The position numbers were made by a program, and so were the translations under genes. From Candidatus Rokuibacteriota bacterium (GTDB lineage: Bacteria > Methylomirabilota > Methylomirabilia > Rokubacteriales > CSP1-6), in NCBI GenBank assembly GCA_003220595.1, contig QHSZ01000117.1:1-37770 (forward strand): DNA of 37,770 nucleotides, given 5' to 3'. Under the pieces are notes generated by a model. That model was not told the DNA's origin and did no database searches. It saw only the letters and a program-made list of their open reading frames with translations. Shown piece after piece: positions 37,483 through 37,770 of the stretch; the stretch's first letter is position 1; each line of letters begins with the position of its first letter.

Positions 37483-37770
37483 TCAGGCGCCGCGGCTCTT
37501 CGGGTCGAGGACGTCGCGGAGGCCGTCGCCCAGCAGGTTGAAGCCGAGCACGGTCAGATAGATGAAGAGGCCCGGGAAGGCCGAGTACCACCACCACGTC
37601 GGCAGGTAGTTCCGCCCGTGGCTGATCATGGCGCCCCACTCGGGATACGGGGGCTGGGCGCCGAGGCCGATGAAGCCGAGGCTCGCGGCGGCCAGGATCG
37701 CGGTCCCCATGTCCATGCTCGCCTTCACCGTGATGGGCGAGAGGCAGTTCGGCAGGATGTGGACGAAGAC
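37483..37770 (-). CDS. DppC-type dipeptide/oligopeptide ABC permease, 3' part
   Basis: The gene runs off the window, leaving the last 95 residues. They begin VFVHILPNCLSPITVKASMD, the EAA-loop region that touches the ATPase, and continue with ILAAASLGFIGLGAQPPYPE and FPGLFIYLTVLGFNLLGDGL, typical of the DppC/OppC family. The C-terminal RDVLDPKSRGA is also normal. The rest of the importer must lie to the right, on the - strand. Its stop is directly adjacent to that of AroM. Confidence 0.9.
   Translation of the reverse strand, partial: VFVHILPNCLSPITVKASMDMGTAILAAASLGFIGLGAQPPYPEWGAMISHGRNYLPTWWWYSAFPGLFIYLTVLGFNLLGDGLRDVLDPKSRGA

Noticed and set aside
1-37770. CRISPR array, tRNA/rRNA genes, insertion sequence or prophage
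   Set aside because: No regularly spaced repeats, no tRNA-like cloverleaf, no transposase or phage protein seen on either strand.

Overview
The window is very GC-rich bacterial DNA (about 70% by eye) carrying 42 protein-coding genes, two of them cut by the window edges. I see no rRNA, tRNA, CRISPR array or insertion sequence. Genes are tightly packed, many with 4-nt GTGA or ATGA stop/start overlaps. The largest non-coding stretch is 22187-22468 (282 bases). A Gram-negative cell plan is suggested by a lipid A biosynthesis N-terminal domain protein, a lipoprotein, Tat and Sec signal peptides and a periplasmic-binding-protein TRAP system. The density of Liv-type transporters, class V aminotransferases, UbiD and luciferase-like enzymes resembles soil or subsurface lineages such as Candidatus Rokubacteria/Methylomirabilota. 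That assignment is inference from style, not proof.

Layout. 1-4855 (+): cupin, XRE regulator, LAB_N membrane protein, a serine-glyoxylate-type aminotransferase with a D-2-hydroxyacid dehydrogenase, a NUDIX hydrolase and a metallophosphoesterase. 4906-5814 (-): a PuuE-like deacetylase, divergent from a long + strand catabolic operon (5855-13346) made of an ACMSD-like amidohydrolase, a complete five-gene Liv ABC importer, a luciferase-like flavin oxidoreductase and an enol-lactonase-like hydrolase. 13333-17299: a TRAP importer split into divergent halves, with a Tat-exported fumarylacetoacetase-like enzyme behind the binding protein. 17289-20201 (-): cysteine hydrolase, a second Liv-type binding protein and a 3-hydroxyisobutyrate dehydrogenase-like enzyme, divergent from a UbiD decarboxylase. 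21770-23703: an orphan type IV pilin with a sigma-54-like promoter, a nuclease-fold-like unknown and a TauE/SafE permease. 23745-27183: a large FAD/Fe-S oxidase and a thioredoxin-like protein fired from one two-way promoter. 27194-31236 (-): a six-gene operon headed by a probable selenoprotein. 31347-36200 (-): gamma-glutamyltransferase, lipoprotein and a Ski2-like helicase. 36260-37482 (+): a double YCII protein and AroM, facing a truncated DppC-type permease.

The two most notable signals are the following. First, the gene at 30982-31236 encodes a carboxymuconolactone decarboxylase/AhpD-like protein with an in-frame TGA at the active-site cysteine position. It is followed by a perfect hairpin whose AGGU loop lies 18-21 nt after the TGA, the position I recall for the E. 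coli fdhF SECIS loop. This is a strong candidate selenocysteine codon. Second, a recurring promoter layout puts a TANNNT box 7-8 nt before the start codon, implying leaderless transcripts. At 26679-26685 overlapping -10 boxes serve two divergent genes whose start codons are only 19 bp apart.

Functionally, most genes look like uptake plus degradation of organic acids or aromatic/heterocyclic compounds: importers sit beside decarboxylases, hydrolases, a flavin monooxygenase-type enzyme and dehydrogenases. The actual substrates cannot be read from the sequence.
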